In this document: positions 39,301-52,190 of the stretch, piece by piece | Numbering within the stretch: position 1 is the first letter of the stretch | How the letters are laid out: each line of letters starts with the position of its first letter | Origin: Casuarius casuarius | Taxonomy: Eukaryota > Chordata > Aves > Casuariiformes > Casuariidae | NCBI GenBank assembly: GCA_003342895.1 | Contig: PTFA01000024.1 | Span: 4,583,505-4,647,504 of the forward strand | Direction: 5' to 3' | DNA length: 64,000 nucleotides | Notes under the pieces: generated by a model | The model's input: the letters and a program-made list of their open reading frames with translations, nothing else | Told to the model about the DNA's origin: nothing | Database searches by the model: none | Program-made: the position numbers and the translations under genes

Positions 39301-41925
39301 GGAAAATGAGATTGGGTATACTGCTTTAGATTTCTCCAGTCTTTCATTTAGTACACAGCTAAACTAGAGCAGAAACAGATGTTATTCAAATTGGTTTTAC
39401 AGAGATCATTCAAAAATTTACCTGGGGAGTAAATGAAAATTACTGTAGGATCTGGCATTCTGTTTTTATGGAAAAGGAAAGCTGGTCAATGAGCCTTAAG
39501 CAAGGCATGTTGCATGCTAATAATATCTCCTCTAAGACATTTCAGCTTCGAACCCTCAGGCTCCAGGAAAGGACCTGTTCTCTGGAAATACATGAGGCAA
39601 TGGTTTGTAATAAACCCAGATGAAGCAGCTTTCTTTTAGTGTAACAAAGCATATCTGTATCCTCAGCAAAAATATAGACCACAATGAGACTTACTGTATC
39701 ATCTAGCAAGACAAGTACTGAACTGAGTTTACCACCGCTTCCTGTGTGATCTATTCATTCTGCTCACGCATGGCGCCTAACTAAAAAACATATGGACATT
39801 TACTGTAGGCAGTCATATTGCTGCAGCCATTAAGGAGGAAGTTCAATTTTAAACTTATTTTCCAGTAAGAGCCCATCCCAAGGGATGTAACATGAGAAAT
39901 AGTATAAAAGTAGTTAGGTCAATAGCAGCTTGACTCCATCACTCTTGCCATCTGTTAATCATAGACCTTTCTGCAGCTGTTTTGCACTCTTCTGTTGACT
40001 AAAGGATATTAATATTGCTTGACAACTGCCTGGTGTATGAAATAAATGGTTATCTCATTTTTTGCCTAACAGCTGTTGATTCATCCATGCTAAAGTATTT
40101 ATGTAACATCCATCATGTATTTAGAAGGTGGACAGCTTCCACTGTACATTTGGTGGGAGCATATTGGACAATGAAGAAAGGCAGCCAGTAGAAGTTAACG
40201 ATAAGGCTATACAAATAACTCTCACAGCTTTAATATACTATGCATCAATCACATTGCAAAGATGACTTTTTCTCTGCCTGGAGAGCCCTGCAGGTGAGTA
40301 GATAAGACCTATTTCCAAAATACAACCTGAATAGGAATCAGCTTCCTAGGATTATAGGAATACTACTACTTTATACAACTATTTGCATATGTGTTTGCAC
40401 TTTTAAAAGCTTCTCCTCATTTTCTGTGCTAGAGGGAAAAGCAATGTACAGGCAAAAAGTTTAAAGAGTTAAAGAAAAGGAGCTATTAAAAAAATGATTT
40501 GCTGCAGGTCAATGGAAGTTAAGGGAAACGTATACATGCATGTAACCAAACAATGTTTAAAACTAAATGTGCGTGCCAAAAAAAAACCCCTTAAATGTAC
40601 TCAAAAGTAAACAGAATTTTGATTTTAGTTCACACAGACTTCTTTTTCCCTATACGTTTTCCCAACATTTATGAAGCACCTTCTATTTTTCAAATTGCAA
40701 TATTGAAAAAGAATCTTTTCTCCTATCCTTCATCTCCTTTCATCACTCCACAGTGTAGAACAAATTTAAAACCAGTACTGCTTGTTCCCATAAAGTTTTT
40801 TTTTTTCCTTTTTCCTTCATGATTTTTGGGGTTTGGTTGTTTTTTCCTTCCTTCTATAGATTTATTTTTCCCTTGGTTACTTTTCAAAGCTTTCTTAAGC
40901 AACATTTCAAGTCTGAGAAGTTGCTGATCAATTAAAGAAAAAAAGAAGGAAAAGTAGCTCTTAACATAAACCATTCCATTGTAACTAACAACCAGCTGCT
41001 AAGAGGAGAAGAAAACAAGAAATCTTACAAATTTATTATTAAAAGTTTCATTTAAAACCAGATTTTCATCTATTCAAAATAAAATTGTCCTAAAATTTTT
41101 CCAAAGAATTTTTTTTTTCTAAATCACCCCTCCAACTTTACTCCATAATGCTTTTGGAGTGACCAATGAAGACTAACTCGTACCAAAGAAGTCTCATTGT
41201 CCCTGCACCCACCTTAACTCTGATTGCACCTCTGCATCTGCAATAAGAGCTTCAGCATGAATTGCGAGTAAGGTTCAGTGGATTTGTAAAAAATAAATAT
41301 GTAAAATATTACATTCCTCATCTCAAGTTCAATTATATTTCAGCCATCGTATATTTTTTAATCCTCTGTACTCCTTATGCTTATTAAATGTTACCATGAG
41401 TTAAAAGTTCAAGGAAGACATAGTAGCTTCCTTCCCCCTGCCCCCAGATTTGGGCAATAGAAAGTAAAAACTGTCTTCTTCACAAGTGTATTTTAATGAA
41501 TTTGAAACCCATGGAGAGTAATCTAAATACCTCAGAGGATCTGAACTCTTAACAGTAGCTAAGTACTCTCAAAATGTGATATAATAGATGTAGAGATTCC
41601 ATGTTTCAATAACAAACTACACTACACAAACTAAACTACACTACATTAAATGAAAATGCTTCAAAACTATATAGCTATTACTCCAGATATTAGCAGCATT
41701 TTTCACAGTCACAGCTTCAGAAATTCAGATTAAGGTCTCACAGACTTAAATACACACATTTATATTCATCTATGTGGAACAAATTACGTTCAAATGGCAA
41801 AAATGATATCTATTTTCAAGTTGTGATAAGGAAAAGGTCAAAATGAAGTAGGACAGCTGTTCTTAAAAAGTTTCAAACTTGGCAGAAGTTTGAAAAGAAG
41901 TTGCAAAGACACCCAAAGGTCTGAT

Positions 41926-41956
41926 GGTCTCAGAAAGTCTGAGACCCTTTCTGAGA
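41926..41956. repeat. Nested inverted repeats with two competing hairpins
   Basis: GGTCTCAGA (41926-41934) is perfectly complementary to TCTGAGACC (41938-41946) across a 3-base loop. The overlapping TCTCAGAAAG (41928-41937) is perfectly complementary to CTTTCTGAGA (41947-41956) across a 9-base loop. The two stems share the same left arm and cannot form together. Total length is 31 bases, so it is not a microRNA precursor. Confidence 0.7.
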
Positions 41957-42947
41957 AACGGTTAATATAATCATCAATATAATTGTTGACCAATCTGAAT
42001 ACAAAAAGATCCTGAACTTTCAGCCTTAACTTCAGATCAGAACCTAAACTTTAACTCATACTGCATTATAAACCTTGCCTTTACAGCTAAGCCTTGGAGT
42101 TACCAAAATAGTATACAATATTATGAAAGACCTATTCAAATTTAGTTCTATGAGGAAAGAAAATTTAGGGCTCTTACACAATGTTTGCCACAGAAGACTC
42201 ACAGTGGTCACAATTTTGACAGTTGACGTATCACTGCGATTGGTCACACACACGAACTTCTAGGTGGCCACATTTCAGATCAACTCTATCAAATCTAGTG
42301 CAGCCTCCTGCTTGGGCAGAATTGCTTCCTCCAGCATCTTGCTGCATCCTCTATTGATGGTATTTCCCGCACGCATCTGAAGCTGTGCTGCATGGCAACA
42401 TTTCCTGCTAGGGAACAGCATAAGCTGCAGTGGAGAGGACAATGCTGGGAACAGCTGTGTAGAAGTTAACAAAGTTTCACCTCAAAAGGCAGATAAAATT
42501 TGAAGGGTTTTATTTCTGATGTCAATGCCATACTGACTGAACGTACCATAGGTCAAATATTTAGGCTTTTCATGTTGCATCACTATGCTAACAGTACAGA
42601 ATATACAAAAAAAGGGAAAGCCACCTAAACAAGAAATAAACATGGTCATATGGTCAGAACACTAATTAAACAGTCATAAGAAATGTATGTTAATGCACTG
42701 CTTTAAACATTATCCTTGTATAATTTTTCCTAACCTCCAATATAGCCTGAGCTGCTTCATGCCGCAATCCTGTCAGTTCTTTCACACTAAGTTGGATCTT
42801 ATTTATCTGGAAGAAAACTTTCAGTAAGAAATGAGTATGAATACATAAAAAGGGGGGGATTAATTATTAGAAAGTGTGTTTTTTCCTGGAACATTCCTGT
42901 AGTTTATAGCTCTGTCTTGCTGGAAATTCCAATTTGATGGAATACTT
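41957..42947. other. Non-coding DNA
   Basis: I see no gene. Short frames (42056-42253 minus, 42075-42263 plus, 42275-42472 minus) overlap on opposite strands. A slightly GC-richer stretch lies at 42290-42450. A run of 19 A bases at 42948-42966 leads directly into the CR1 fragment. Confidence 0.75.
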
Positions 42948-42966
42948 AAAAAAAAAAAAAAAAAAA

Positions 42967-43140
42967 GCACTGGAACAGGTTACCCAGAAAGGTTGTGGAG
43001 TCTCCATCCTTGGACATATTCAAAAGCCATTTGGACACAATCCTGGGCAACGTGCTCTAGGTGATGCTTCCTGAGCAGGTGGGTTGGACTAGATGATCTC
43101 CAGAGGTCCCTTCCAACCTCAACCATTCTGTGAGTCTGTG
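42967..43140 (+). mobile_element. CR1 3' end fragment, well preserved (174 bp)
   Basis: This is the 3' end of a CR1 non-LTR retrotransposon, strongly truncated at its 5' side as most CR1 copies are. It starts at GCACTGGAACAGGTTACCCA. It then runs through the GTGGAGTCTCCATCCTTGGA block, the CTGGGCAAC/GTGCTCTAGGTGA block and the diagnostic GGTTGGACTAGATGATCTCC, with AGAGGTCCCTTCCAACCTCA behind it. It ends in a short octamer-like tail (TTCTGTGA, GTCTGTG). It covers the last codons of ORF2 and the 3' untranslated region and has no coding capacity. It is the least diverged CR1 in the window and is the best evidence for a bird source. Confidence 0.95.
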
Positions 43141-44639
43141 GAAAAAAAAAATTAAGATTCTGCTCAGCTTAGGGTTATTAAAGCTGCCACCATTCATATT
43201 GTTGAGAGTGTGATAGTAAAAAATCATTTATATTTTTATATATATTCCATAAATATATATTTATATAAACTGTTTCTATCTCTTTAATTTTCCCTTGCTT
43301 TTTCACCTAGAACCTCAGCTGAATTCTGTTGCATAGTATTATTGCTCTTAAAGAGCTTTTCTTTATGAAGTTGGATGAATCTATCCATGTGGCTTCGAAA
43401 GCTCTTTTGTGCTCTTGGGATAGTAAATACTCATATATGCTTAACTAATTACTGTTTTTGGTTTTATTTCTTACAAAAAGCAATGCAGCAATATAACCTA
43501 GTTATGATATTATTTGGGAAAGCACCTCTGTGACACTTGTGAACTGCAGTCAACGGAATACTTTGTAGCGATTAATGTAGGAACAGCTCCTCTATTTTCT
43601 TTTTCACCTGAATGAATCATTGGAGCTATGCTTTTAAAACAATTGCCTGAATTCACTACCCTATTATACTAATACAAGTCTAACATTAAGTCTACCGACT
43701 TTAGAGATATAAGGCCTTGATTAGTGAGCTCCAAACTGTTATATTTCAGAACACATTTACTTGCAAGGTTTTAATCACAGGTATACTTTGTTGAGTTGGT
43801 AAGCCATTACTCCTTTCTGTAAGCATTAATGTAATTCACAGTAAAACATTCTCTACTTGAGGTATCTCAGGTGGTCCGCCCGCCTTGCCTTGATATTTAG
43901 AAGAAAAAAACAAAACAAAAAAGTCTATAAAATCTGAGTTCTCCTGAGAGAGCTGTCATCTCTGTATCTACTTGAGACACTGTTAGTGTTTCTTCAACTA
44001 TTGTGTAAGATTTAGGCACCACAGAACTGGACACCTTAGGATTACATAAGATAAATAGCTGAAAATGAATTAGCTAGTTTTCAGCTTCACGTCAGTCTTT
44101 TATACTTGGGGAAATTTGTTCAGCTATACTAGGAGGGTCAAAAGAACATGAAATATAAAGCTAGGTGACTTCTATGCCTGAAGGCAACATAGTTCATGAT
44201 TCCACTCTCTCCCTCCTAAAATTGCTTTGGTAATCATTCAACATGAGGCATATTTTCAACTGCTTGGACAATATTTGAGGGTAAAATGAACAACAATAAC
44301 AAAACAAAAAGCATGAAAGGATGTAATTAAATGTCATTCTCTTGATGCTTCAAAACCTGTCCTTCTCATAATTTGACTCTGAGGGCCTTGCAGCATTTAC
44401 TGTAAGATCTCCCTGGATATATAGTGACATTCACAACTCCAAGTGCCTAGGCTCCCTAGAAAACAAAACACAAAAGAATCCCAAAAGCCAGCATAATTTG
44501 GGAAGCTAGCCAGGAAGACTGGCTCCAAAATGAGCATAAGTTTGTACTTAACTCCTAGGGATTTAAATACCCAGCTCTAGACCAAAGGTAAAAGAAATCT
44601 GTATTTTACATTCACATTTGTGAACAGAAGGTTGTCCTC
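43141..44639. other. Non-coding AT-rich DNA
   Basis: No gene. A strongly AT-rich block at about 43225-43270 has TTTATATTTTTATATATATT on one side and AAATATATATTTATATAAA on the other, giving an imperfect hairpin. An A-rich run is near 43900-43922. Confidence 0.8.
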
Positions 44640-44750
44640 TTTTTGATGCAGCTAATGAATATGGGGAACTGAGGATACAAACCTCACTCATTATGATTCA
44701 CAGCAGGGACTCAAACTCTGGTCTGTCATCATGTCAATGAGTTGAATGGT
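44640..44750 (+). mobile_element. Possible MIR-type SINE remnant
   Basis: GGGGAACTGAGGATACAAAC (about 44663-44682), then TTCACAGCAGGGACTCAAAC and TCTGGTCTGTC (to about 44728), follow the order of the conserved core and right end of MIR elements (GGAAACTGAGGC, then CACACAGC, then GGGACTCGAACCC, then GGTCTGTC). The match is broken by indels, as expected for a SINE of this age. The call rests on remembered consensus only. Confidence 0.35.
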
Positions 44751-47700
44751 TGGGTTTCTCGTTACCCAATTATTGGAGATTACTGGATTATTGGAGATTA
44801 TAGGGTAGAATCCAGCCACATAATTAAGCAAATAATTACTGAATTATGAATTAGAACCTCACCCTTCTCCATTTAAAATATCATAAAGGAGTCAGCCTCA
44901 TTCTCCTGTCCAATGGGAAATAATAAGATATGGAAAATTCAATGGACAGGACTCAAAACACCCTTCACTATCTTAGTAATACACATTTTTTTCAAATCTT
45001 CCAGACCAATCCTAGGTATAGCATACACTTCACATATGAGTTTGTCTTTTAAGACTCATGACTAATGCAACCATTCAGAAATTCCTTATAAAAAAATGAA
45101 ACCCTTAAAGGCAACACAGGTCTTGCTTACCTAGGAAACTTTTCTCTTCTCCTTCTAAGGGTTAATATTCAGACAATTGTGGTGACACATCCCGGAAAAC
45201 AGCTAAAAAACCCCCACCAAGTCTGTGTAACAACAATCTGGGAGGAAGGAAGGAGAGGGGCTATCATCCACACTGGGTAAGAAACATATAATGCATATAA
45301 TACAAAATAATATAGCTTGGAACTATAACAGAACTGATGGTTTACCTTCTTTACTGTGCCTCTTATACCTCTCTTTTCTCTTATAATTCCACCATCTCCC
45401 AAGAGTGTAGCTGTAAAGCGGTACACAACACCCCAGCCTTCCTGGCTTAGGGAGTTACAATATGAGGCAAGGAAATATATTTGCAGTATGAACCAGACAG
45501 CTCACTTGGAGATGAGCTGCTGTAATTCTTCCTCTCACTCTCTTTATTAAATTGACTGTCTTCTCACTATTTTACTTAGTAAAATTGTCTAAATAAATTT
45601 CCTGAAAAAGAACTCTGGAAAATGCTTCATAACAGTGAAGCCAAACACTGTTCCTTGTCTTATGGTTGTATCATCACTTCTATTGCAAAGCCAATTTTTG
45701 ACAAAGAAGATCTAAGCTGACTTTGGGGGGATACTTGCTCTTTTTCCTATACCTTTTAACAGCATGGCAGACTATGTTCAACAAGATTCTCCGTTAACTT
45801 CCTTTTCCATTTTATTTTGGCGCACACGCACACCCCGTGTCACTATGACATTCTGTCTCTTAAAGAGCGGTAATTGTCTCATAGCTACACCCTGTGACTG
45901 ACTGGGAGTTTTCTGTGGAGGCTTTGCTTCAGTAAACAGAAAGTGAGCAACCTGGAATTACATGTGCAGCTGCAACAGCTTACAGTAAGGATCTTTTCTA
46001 ATTTTCATCGGTGTAGCTAAGAGTAGAAGTGAAATCATGGTGTCACTAAGGCCAATTGCAAAATTTTTATCAGCTTCAGTAAAGTCAGGATCTAACCCAC
46101 ATTTATTTGCACACTTGCATTGCCAGCTGTTGATTAAACATATGAACACATCAAAATTCGAATGCTCCAAATTAGCTGGAGTTTCCAGGGATCCTTTGAG
46201 GTCAGAAAATCTTTAATCTTAATATTCGCCACTATTATTTTTAACTTTTTTTCTGAGGGTTGGATCCTTAGAGGAGTGTGTGCAAATCAGAGTGCGTCTT
46301 CAAAGCCTTCATCCACACACGTGTATTTCCATGGAGGAAAGCAAGAGAACAGATTTTTCAATAACATCTATGTTGATAAATCCACAGCTGGATGTTAGAC
46401 TTTTACTTCATACTACGGTTAGTGAAGATTTGGGGTTTAAGTTTACAGAAAAGCTGTAATAATGCAACAGAAGCTTTGCTGGCAAGCATCTTGTATTTAA
46501 ATTGCCAAATGTGTATATTTATTTTAGCTTGCCAGATTGATTGCATAAAAAAATGACATGACAGACCCTTAATCACAGTCATAGAGAATTCTTCTATATG
46601 ACCAAAAAAAAGCAAAAGAATCCAGACAAAACAATTCTATTTTTTGATCTGCTAATTGGTGCCTCTGTATTTTCTTTAATTTATATGACTATGGAAACCA
46701 TGATGCTAAAAGTGAACTTAAAAGAGGTGGTTCACAACTTTGGTCAGTATTTGGGATATACAACTTATCTATAATTCTGTAAGGGAAATTTAGTTGATTA
46801 CCCATTATCAGAGTAAATATTTAAGAACTGGTAATATACTCAGGAAATCTACTTTTTCATGGCCCAGTCTAGACAACCTATGGTCTAATCCAGCACTAGA
46901 ATCTTCTACTGCATTTTTTCATTCACACTCATGAAATTAAGCCTTCCCAAATCTCTAACTCATAATGTGATAACAAATCTTCAAATTCACCATATATATT
47001 CTATCTATACTGTTTTCATTAGAGATGCTTAATTGGTGGGTCTTAGTTCCCTCGAGCTTAAGCCAAATAGATCCACAGTTTTTGAGGCTGGACTCGCCAC
47101 ACACCTGAATTTCCATGCCTACAGAGCTAGTTGGTTGCTTCCAGACTTAAGTGAGCATAGCATAAACATATAGCCAGGGTAAAAGATCAGAGCTTAGGCC
47201 TCAGGTGTATATTTAACATGCCATATCCTGTCCTCATGCCTCCCCTCACTGCTGTTAACCCTGACATAACAGGCACGTTCCACGTGCTCCTCTCCACTGT
47301 GGTTGAGAGATGCTGTCCTTGCACTTACACATTTATTCCACTTTTAGCTTAATCAGTCTCCCCTTTCTTGGCCTGAGTTGGTTTTGACTTGCACATCAGT
47401 GTGTGACTGAGTGGAACAAACAACTTAATTACATGTTGCCAACCAAACAACTACTCCAGAGCATCAAATGAACCAGCTTCCAGGTTTTTTTCATCCTGCT
47501 AATCCCTCTGCTAATGTTTTCAAATGGAATCTAAACATTTTGACTTCTAATAAGTAAAAGTATTAGAAAATTATTAGTGTGCTTGTTCCTTCGAATTTCT
47601 GTTTGTGATCTTTTTTCCAAATACCTACCAGCAACTACAAAGCAATTGCACAGAGAGCGTCTGATTGTCCATGTCAGCACTTGGAAATTAGTAATTATCA

Positions 47701-50700
47701 CTTTTTAAATACTGTGACACCAATACCATTCTTTTAATAAACTCTCAGCATTACTGGGGGACTTCCCACGATCATTTTATCACTCATTTAACAATAATAA
47801 CACATTTTGAAGTATCACTGCAGTCTCAAAAGAAAGAAATTGCCATTGGTGTTTATTTCAATCAAGGTTTTGGATAGAGGCACATATTTGAGATTTGTGA
47901 GAGGAAAAAGAAATCCCACAATATAATATCTAAAAACCAGATACCTAAAAACAGTCACATATTCTCACTGGCTTCCTGAGTTATTTAGGTTGATTAGCTG
48001 CTAATTGCGAGCAAGTCTGACACCTCGTTTGGAGTGGTTTAGTAGGATTCTCATAGTAACCACTAGTGCTTATAGCTGGCAGGTGTGATCTAATATTTGC
48101 ATTCAGTATCAGTGGGATGCTTCTGCCGTGTTTTGTTCTTAAATAGTTGTGTTAGTAGACCACAGAACTCCTGATTAAATACACGTTTCGGATTCTTGAC
48201 CTCGAATGCTCTGAATTGTTCTCTCCTTCCATAAGCAATCATACAACTATCACCAGTTCTTTGAATGATCAAAGACTAGTGTTGCTAACCTGATCCTATA
48301 ATCAGTGCTAACAATGGAGGAACTCTTAGACAGAACTTATTATGATTCGATGAAGCAATAACCTTTTCCAACACATTGGAATTCCTGAAAATTTTGGGGA
48401 AAAAAAAGTGTGCCTTCTTATTTTACAAGTCCAAAATATCTTGCCTTAAAAATTCAAAGCAAATATATTTCTGTGTGCATTAAATAAATGGCACCACATT
48501 TACCTAAAGATCATTAGTAGATGTCACAGTGGAACACAATTTGAAGGTCTGGGTTTTATGCAGTTAAAAGGATTTTAACTATTTTAACTTCTAAAAGAAT
48601 TCTGTCTTGGTAAATATAAAAGGCACTTTCCAGGTACTACATAGCTCAGCAGATGTGCAGAAGTAGTTTCATGTGGCATATTTTAATACTCATGCTTTAG
48701 AGAGTGCCATAAAAATAAAGCACTGAATGTTAAGGCTGCTACAGAAATACTTTCTAGGCTCTAAGGCCTGGGAATTGCCATGTCAGTTCAGCAGGAGGCC
48801 TCAACAACTTCTGTTAGAGAGGTACAAGAAGCATAGGTGTATATGTTTACCTGCCTTCTACTGAAGCAAGAGTTATTTGTATATGTAAATACTACCAAGC
48901 TGATATGTAGATTTTACAATCTGCAGAAATATCTTTTTTTTTTCCCAGAACGATTCAAACGCTGAATTAGAAGAAAATACGTATTATGCATTCACAGTTC
49001 CTACTTGTGATTGGACTGTCAGTGATGCAACAAAATGAGCACTAAACCACATTGCAAAAAGTTCAGGATGGGAGGAGGACAGTAAGTTTAACAGACTGCA
49101 TGAGAGAGTCGCTGTGTTTTAATATCACGTTGCCACTGACATCTCTTCTCCCATCTGCGTTGGTCCAGTCCATTTGAAAGTCTATCCAGCGCTCCCTGGG
49201 ACAAGAACTGCTTCTTTTAATAAGTACACACAGTGCCTCAGACAATGTTGGCCTGTAGTATTTGGACAAATGATCCTTGCTTGCAATGAATACCGTTACT
49301 GATGAAAGTTGTATCTCTTTACCTAGAAATCTAACTCCTTACATGTCAACCTGCAGTATTTTGGTATAAGCTTTTATCAGACCTTCATGAGTACAAGGAT
49401 ATTGGAATCAGCTTTCCATTCTATTTGTCTAATTTAAGTCCCTTATTTTTATAACTTTGCTTTTGTTTAACCATTATAAGCTATTGATTTTTTGACAGCA
49501 CCTGCCATGATGCAGATTGTAAAATATTTCAGAAATTACTCTTAAACTTTCCTATTCCTTATGAACTGTCTGTTTGTTGAGTTATGTCTCTATAAACTAT
49601 TGTTATATCTATGCTGCCAAAGTTGTGGTTGGGTATAGGTAGATAAACCCAATACAGCTGCAATATATCTGACTACTCACAGAAGTGGAACCGCTGTTGC
49701 AAGGGCATTAGCTACTGAGTACATAACCAGTGATTTCAATGCTATTATTACACAAGCCAGTGATGTTAAAGCTAGCTCAGGTATGGATACATGTACTGCA
49801 GTCACACCTCTGGATTTCATTGCAGACATAGCCTGAAGTACTGCAGTTGATTAGAAAAAAAATCCAATACAGAAGAGAAATAAGCACAAAGACAGAAGAA
49901 TTAGAGGGAAACTCTGCATTGGAAAATTAAGATTCTGCCCAGTCAATCCTCAGATCACTGAGGAAAAATTAAGAGTTAGCAAAAACCAAGCAAAAATAAT
50001 TGGTCATTAAAGGTCCTAAATCATAAAAGGTCATAAAAGAAAGGGCATTACTGAAAGTAGCACCAATCTTAAGGATCTTCATCCAATACAATTTGCTGCC
50101 TTAATTAAGTTTCAGTTCACACTGTGTTTCCCTAAAAATAGTTTCTGAGTTCTTACCAGGTTTGTCTTTCTGGTTAAGATGAAATAAATCATTAACTCTC
50201 CTCTCCTGCACAGGTCGTTAGGCAGCGTGGTGACTTGATCCTGATACCTCAGTTCTCCATGGCAGTAAAGAGAGAGGAGTCATTTGTAGCAGGAAAAGTG
50301 TTTACTCTAGGTGACTTACCTCATTTCAAGGTACCAGTATTATTTTGTTTGAATTTCCTCCTATGAAGGCTGGACATGAGAACGTAGCAGTAGCAGTGGA
50401 GCTTAATTCATGTGTGTTCAAAAACTTTCAGACCCACAGATTAAAGATATTATTAGCTTGTAAATAAAGTTAATAACAAATATGCAAACAAGTACCAGTA
50501 TTTCACTATTTTCCTTGAATTAGTCACCTGTGACTGGGCTCATCGCTTTTAGAGATTTTACTGTTTGGGAAGAGGGAAAAAAAAATAATATCTTCCTCCA
50601 TAAGATCCGAGTTCTCTGCAGGTCTTTCACGGCAGTCAAACATCAGCTTGTTTCATTCTTTTTAATAATCAATGGTTTTTTTTCCTAAAGAGTGTGAAGC

Positions 50701-50978
50701 TTTTTCTTGGCTAGTAATAAAATGCAACACAAATATTACTACCATTCTTATGTTATCACCTAATAGGCATATTCAGTATCTACACTTTAGTCAGTAGTAG
50801 ATTGCATACATTCGATGCAATTAGAACGAACGGTTATGTGTTGACAGATCTCTACATTGCTCTTTTTTCTCATTGTCAGTTTTGTGTTTTGAAAAGTACG
50901 CATACTTTTCAACACTTTACAATGGGAATTCCACTTATATATTGAAAATTTTACATGCCATAATAAATAAATACAAAT
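44751..50978. other. Non-coding AT-rich DNA
   Basis: No gene in 6.2 kb. The most protein-like frame is on the minus strand at 49063-49269; it can be read upstream to about 49336 without a stop and ends in a TGA, but I cannot match it to any family. Other frames are 60-85 codons and overlap on both strands. A cluster of AAAGGTC repeats lies near 50007-50040. A hybrid frame pair at 45169-45550 covers a stretch without special composition. Confidence 0.75.
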
Positions 50979-51040
50979 TTCATAGAGGTTGTAGAAATGT
51001 GGAAATCGACCTCAAGAGATCATGTAGTTCATTGAACTGA
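50979..51040 (-). mobile_element. Degraded CR1 3' tail
   Basis: On the plus strand, TTCATAGAGGTTGTAGAAAT and then CGACCTCAAGAGATCATGTA plus GTTCATTGAAC track the reversed CR1 end (tail, TTGGAAGGGACCTC, AGATCATCTAGT, CCAACC). This is an old, short insertion with about one change in every four or five bases. Its further extent to the right is not recognisable. Confidence 0.55.
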
Positions 51041-52049
51041 ATCAGAATTAAGCTCAGCTACAAAACTAAATTTCAGCAAAGCAGTACCTGCTTTAAATTC
51101 ATTTGCTTCACAACCGGAACTCCACTTTTTTTAAGTAGATTTCCTATGGAGACCAGTAGTTAATGAAAAGGAAGGTGCAGTTACATAAGTACAGATTGCT
51201 GCACACAACAAATGTCAATAGACAATACAACCAGCATTTTACTGCTTACTTCCTCCAGAGGAATTGCATATCTTCTTCCAGATTAATGTTAATAGATTGA
51301 ATTACTTAATTTCTACCACAGGCAAAACCTATTGTATTTTCAAATCATCTGAGCAAGCAAATAAAATAGTGGAGTGCATTCATCCAGAATAACAACACAT
51401 AAAATATTGAATTAAAATACTTATTGTACTGAAATTTACCAATGCCTCACAATACATCTTGTAGTTATGCCTATTTCAAAAAAAATTGTTAAGAGTATGC
51501 CATGTGGTGACTGCAGAAACAACTACCCCCTAACTCTGGCAGGAGAAGAGGAGGATAAATTCCAAAACTAACACAGACTTCATCCAGACAACTCGGTCCA
51601 AGAAGTGCTCCTTGGCCCATGCATACCTGCATATAACCGTGCTTGTTGTTCATGTCTTCGAAATGAAACTGGTAAAGCCATATAACGCTGTGTGCTATAT
51701 CAAACCATGTGGAGGTACTAGCTCCTGCTGCCACCACCCTGGAGACTTTTGCACCACCCACCGGTGCATAGATATACCATCTATACCGTCACTTCTTCTA
51801 ATGATAAATAATTATTATATTTATGTTTCCCATCACTAAATCATACAGCCTCACTGCCAAAATTAGTCTCCTCTCTTAATCTCTCCCACATATTCCAGGT
51901 CTTTCCCTGCATCCTTTTCTCACTTGTAACTCAGCAGCTTTATGAACCCTGCCTCAAACTTAACCTGTTGCACTCGAGGTGGAAGAATCCTTCCCTCTTT
52001 GCAAATACTTTCATCTAGTAACGCTAAGTAGTTTGCAATGATTCGCTTA
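51041..52049. other. Non-coding DNA
   Basis: I see no gene. Overlapping frames of 90 codons (51489-51761, minus) and 75 codons (51612-51839, plus) lie in a mildly GC-richer piece and show no recognisable domains. Confidence 0.7.
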
Positions 52050-52190
52050 GGTGACACCCAGCAATGATATAAATCATCATCACAGTAATTTTACATAGGC
52101 AACGGAAGTTGGAAACTGTGAGATAATTTCTCAAGATCACAGAAGTTAAGTACACATAATGCTTTAGAATCAGCTGGCCTGTCTCACACT
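52050..52190 (+). mobile_element. Possible MIR-type SINE remnant
   Basis: The order ATCATCATCACAGTAATTTT, ACATAGGCAACGG, TTGGAAACTGTGAGATAATT, CTCAAGATCACAGAAGTTAA, GAATCAGCTGGCCTGTCTC resembles the MIR core and right half (ATTATTATCCCCATTTTACAG, then GGAAACTGAGGC, then AAGGTCACACAG, then a GTCTGTCT end). Similarity is patchy but collinear over about 130 bases. The assignment is from memory and needs an alignment. Confidence 0.4.

Larger units (their letters stand above)
35648..41925. other. Non-coding AT-rich DNA
   Basis: No gene in 6.3 kb. Minor repeats are a TA run at 36021-36036, a 10-bp duplication of the ACCATATAAG unit at 36292-36309, the duplication at 36353-36390, and a CACTACA-rich double unit near 41613-41646. 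Open frames reach at most 83 codons and show nothing recognisable. A T-run near 40797-40810 lies within frames on both strands. Confidence 0.8.

Noticed and set aside
39541..39560. GGTTCGAAG-like B box on the minus strand (tRNA)
   Set aside because: The B-box ends wrongly (no CC after TTCGAA), and no A box or cloverleaf pairing is present.
46724..46760. GTGGTTCACAACTTTGGTCAG, similar to the terminal repeat of hAT/Charlie transposons
   Set aside because: No matching inverted end and no 8-bp target duplication nearby; the match is too short.
51489..51839. Overlapping frames of 90 and 75 codons on opposite strands
   Set aside because: No domain, no start or splice context, and mutual overlap; best explained by slightly higher GC.
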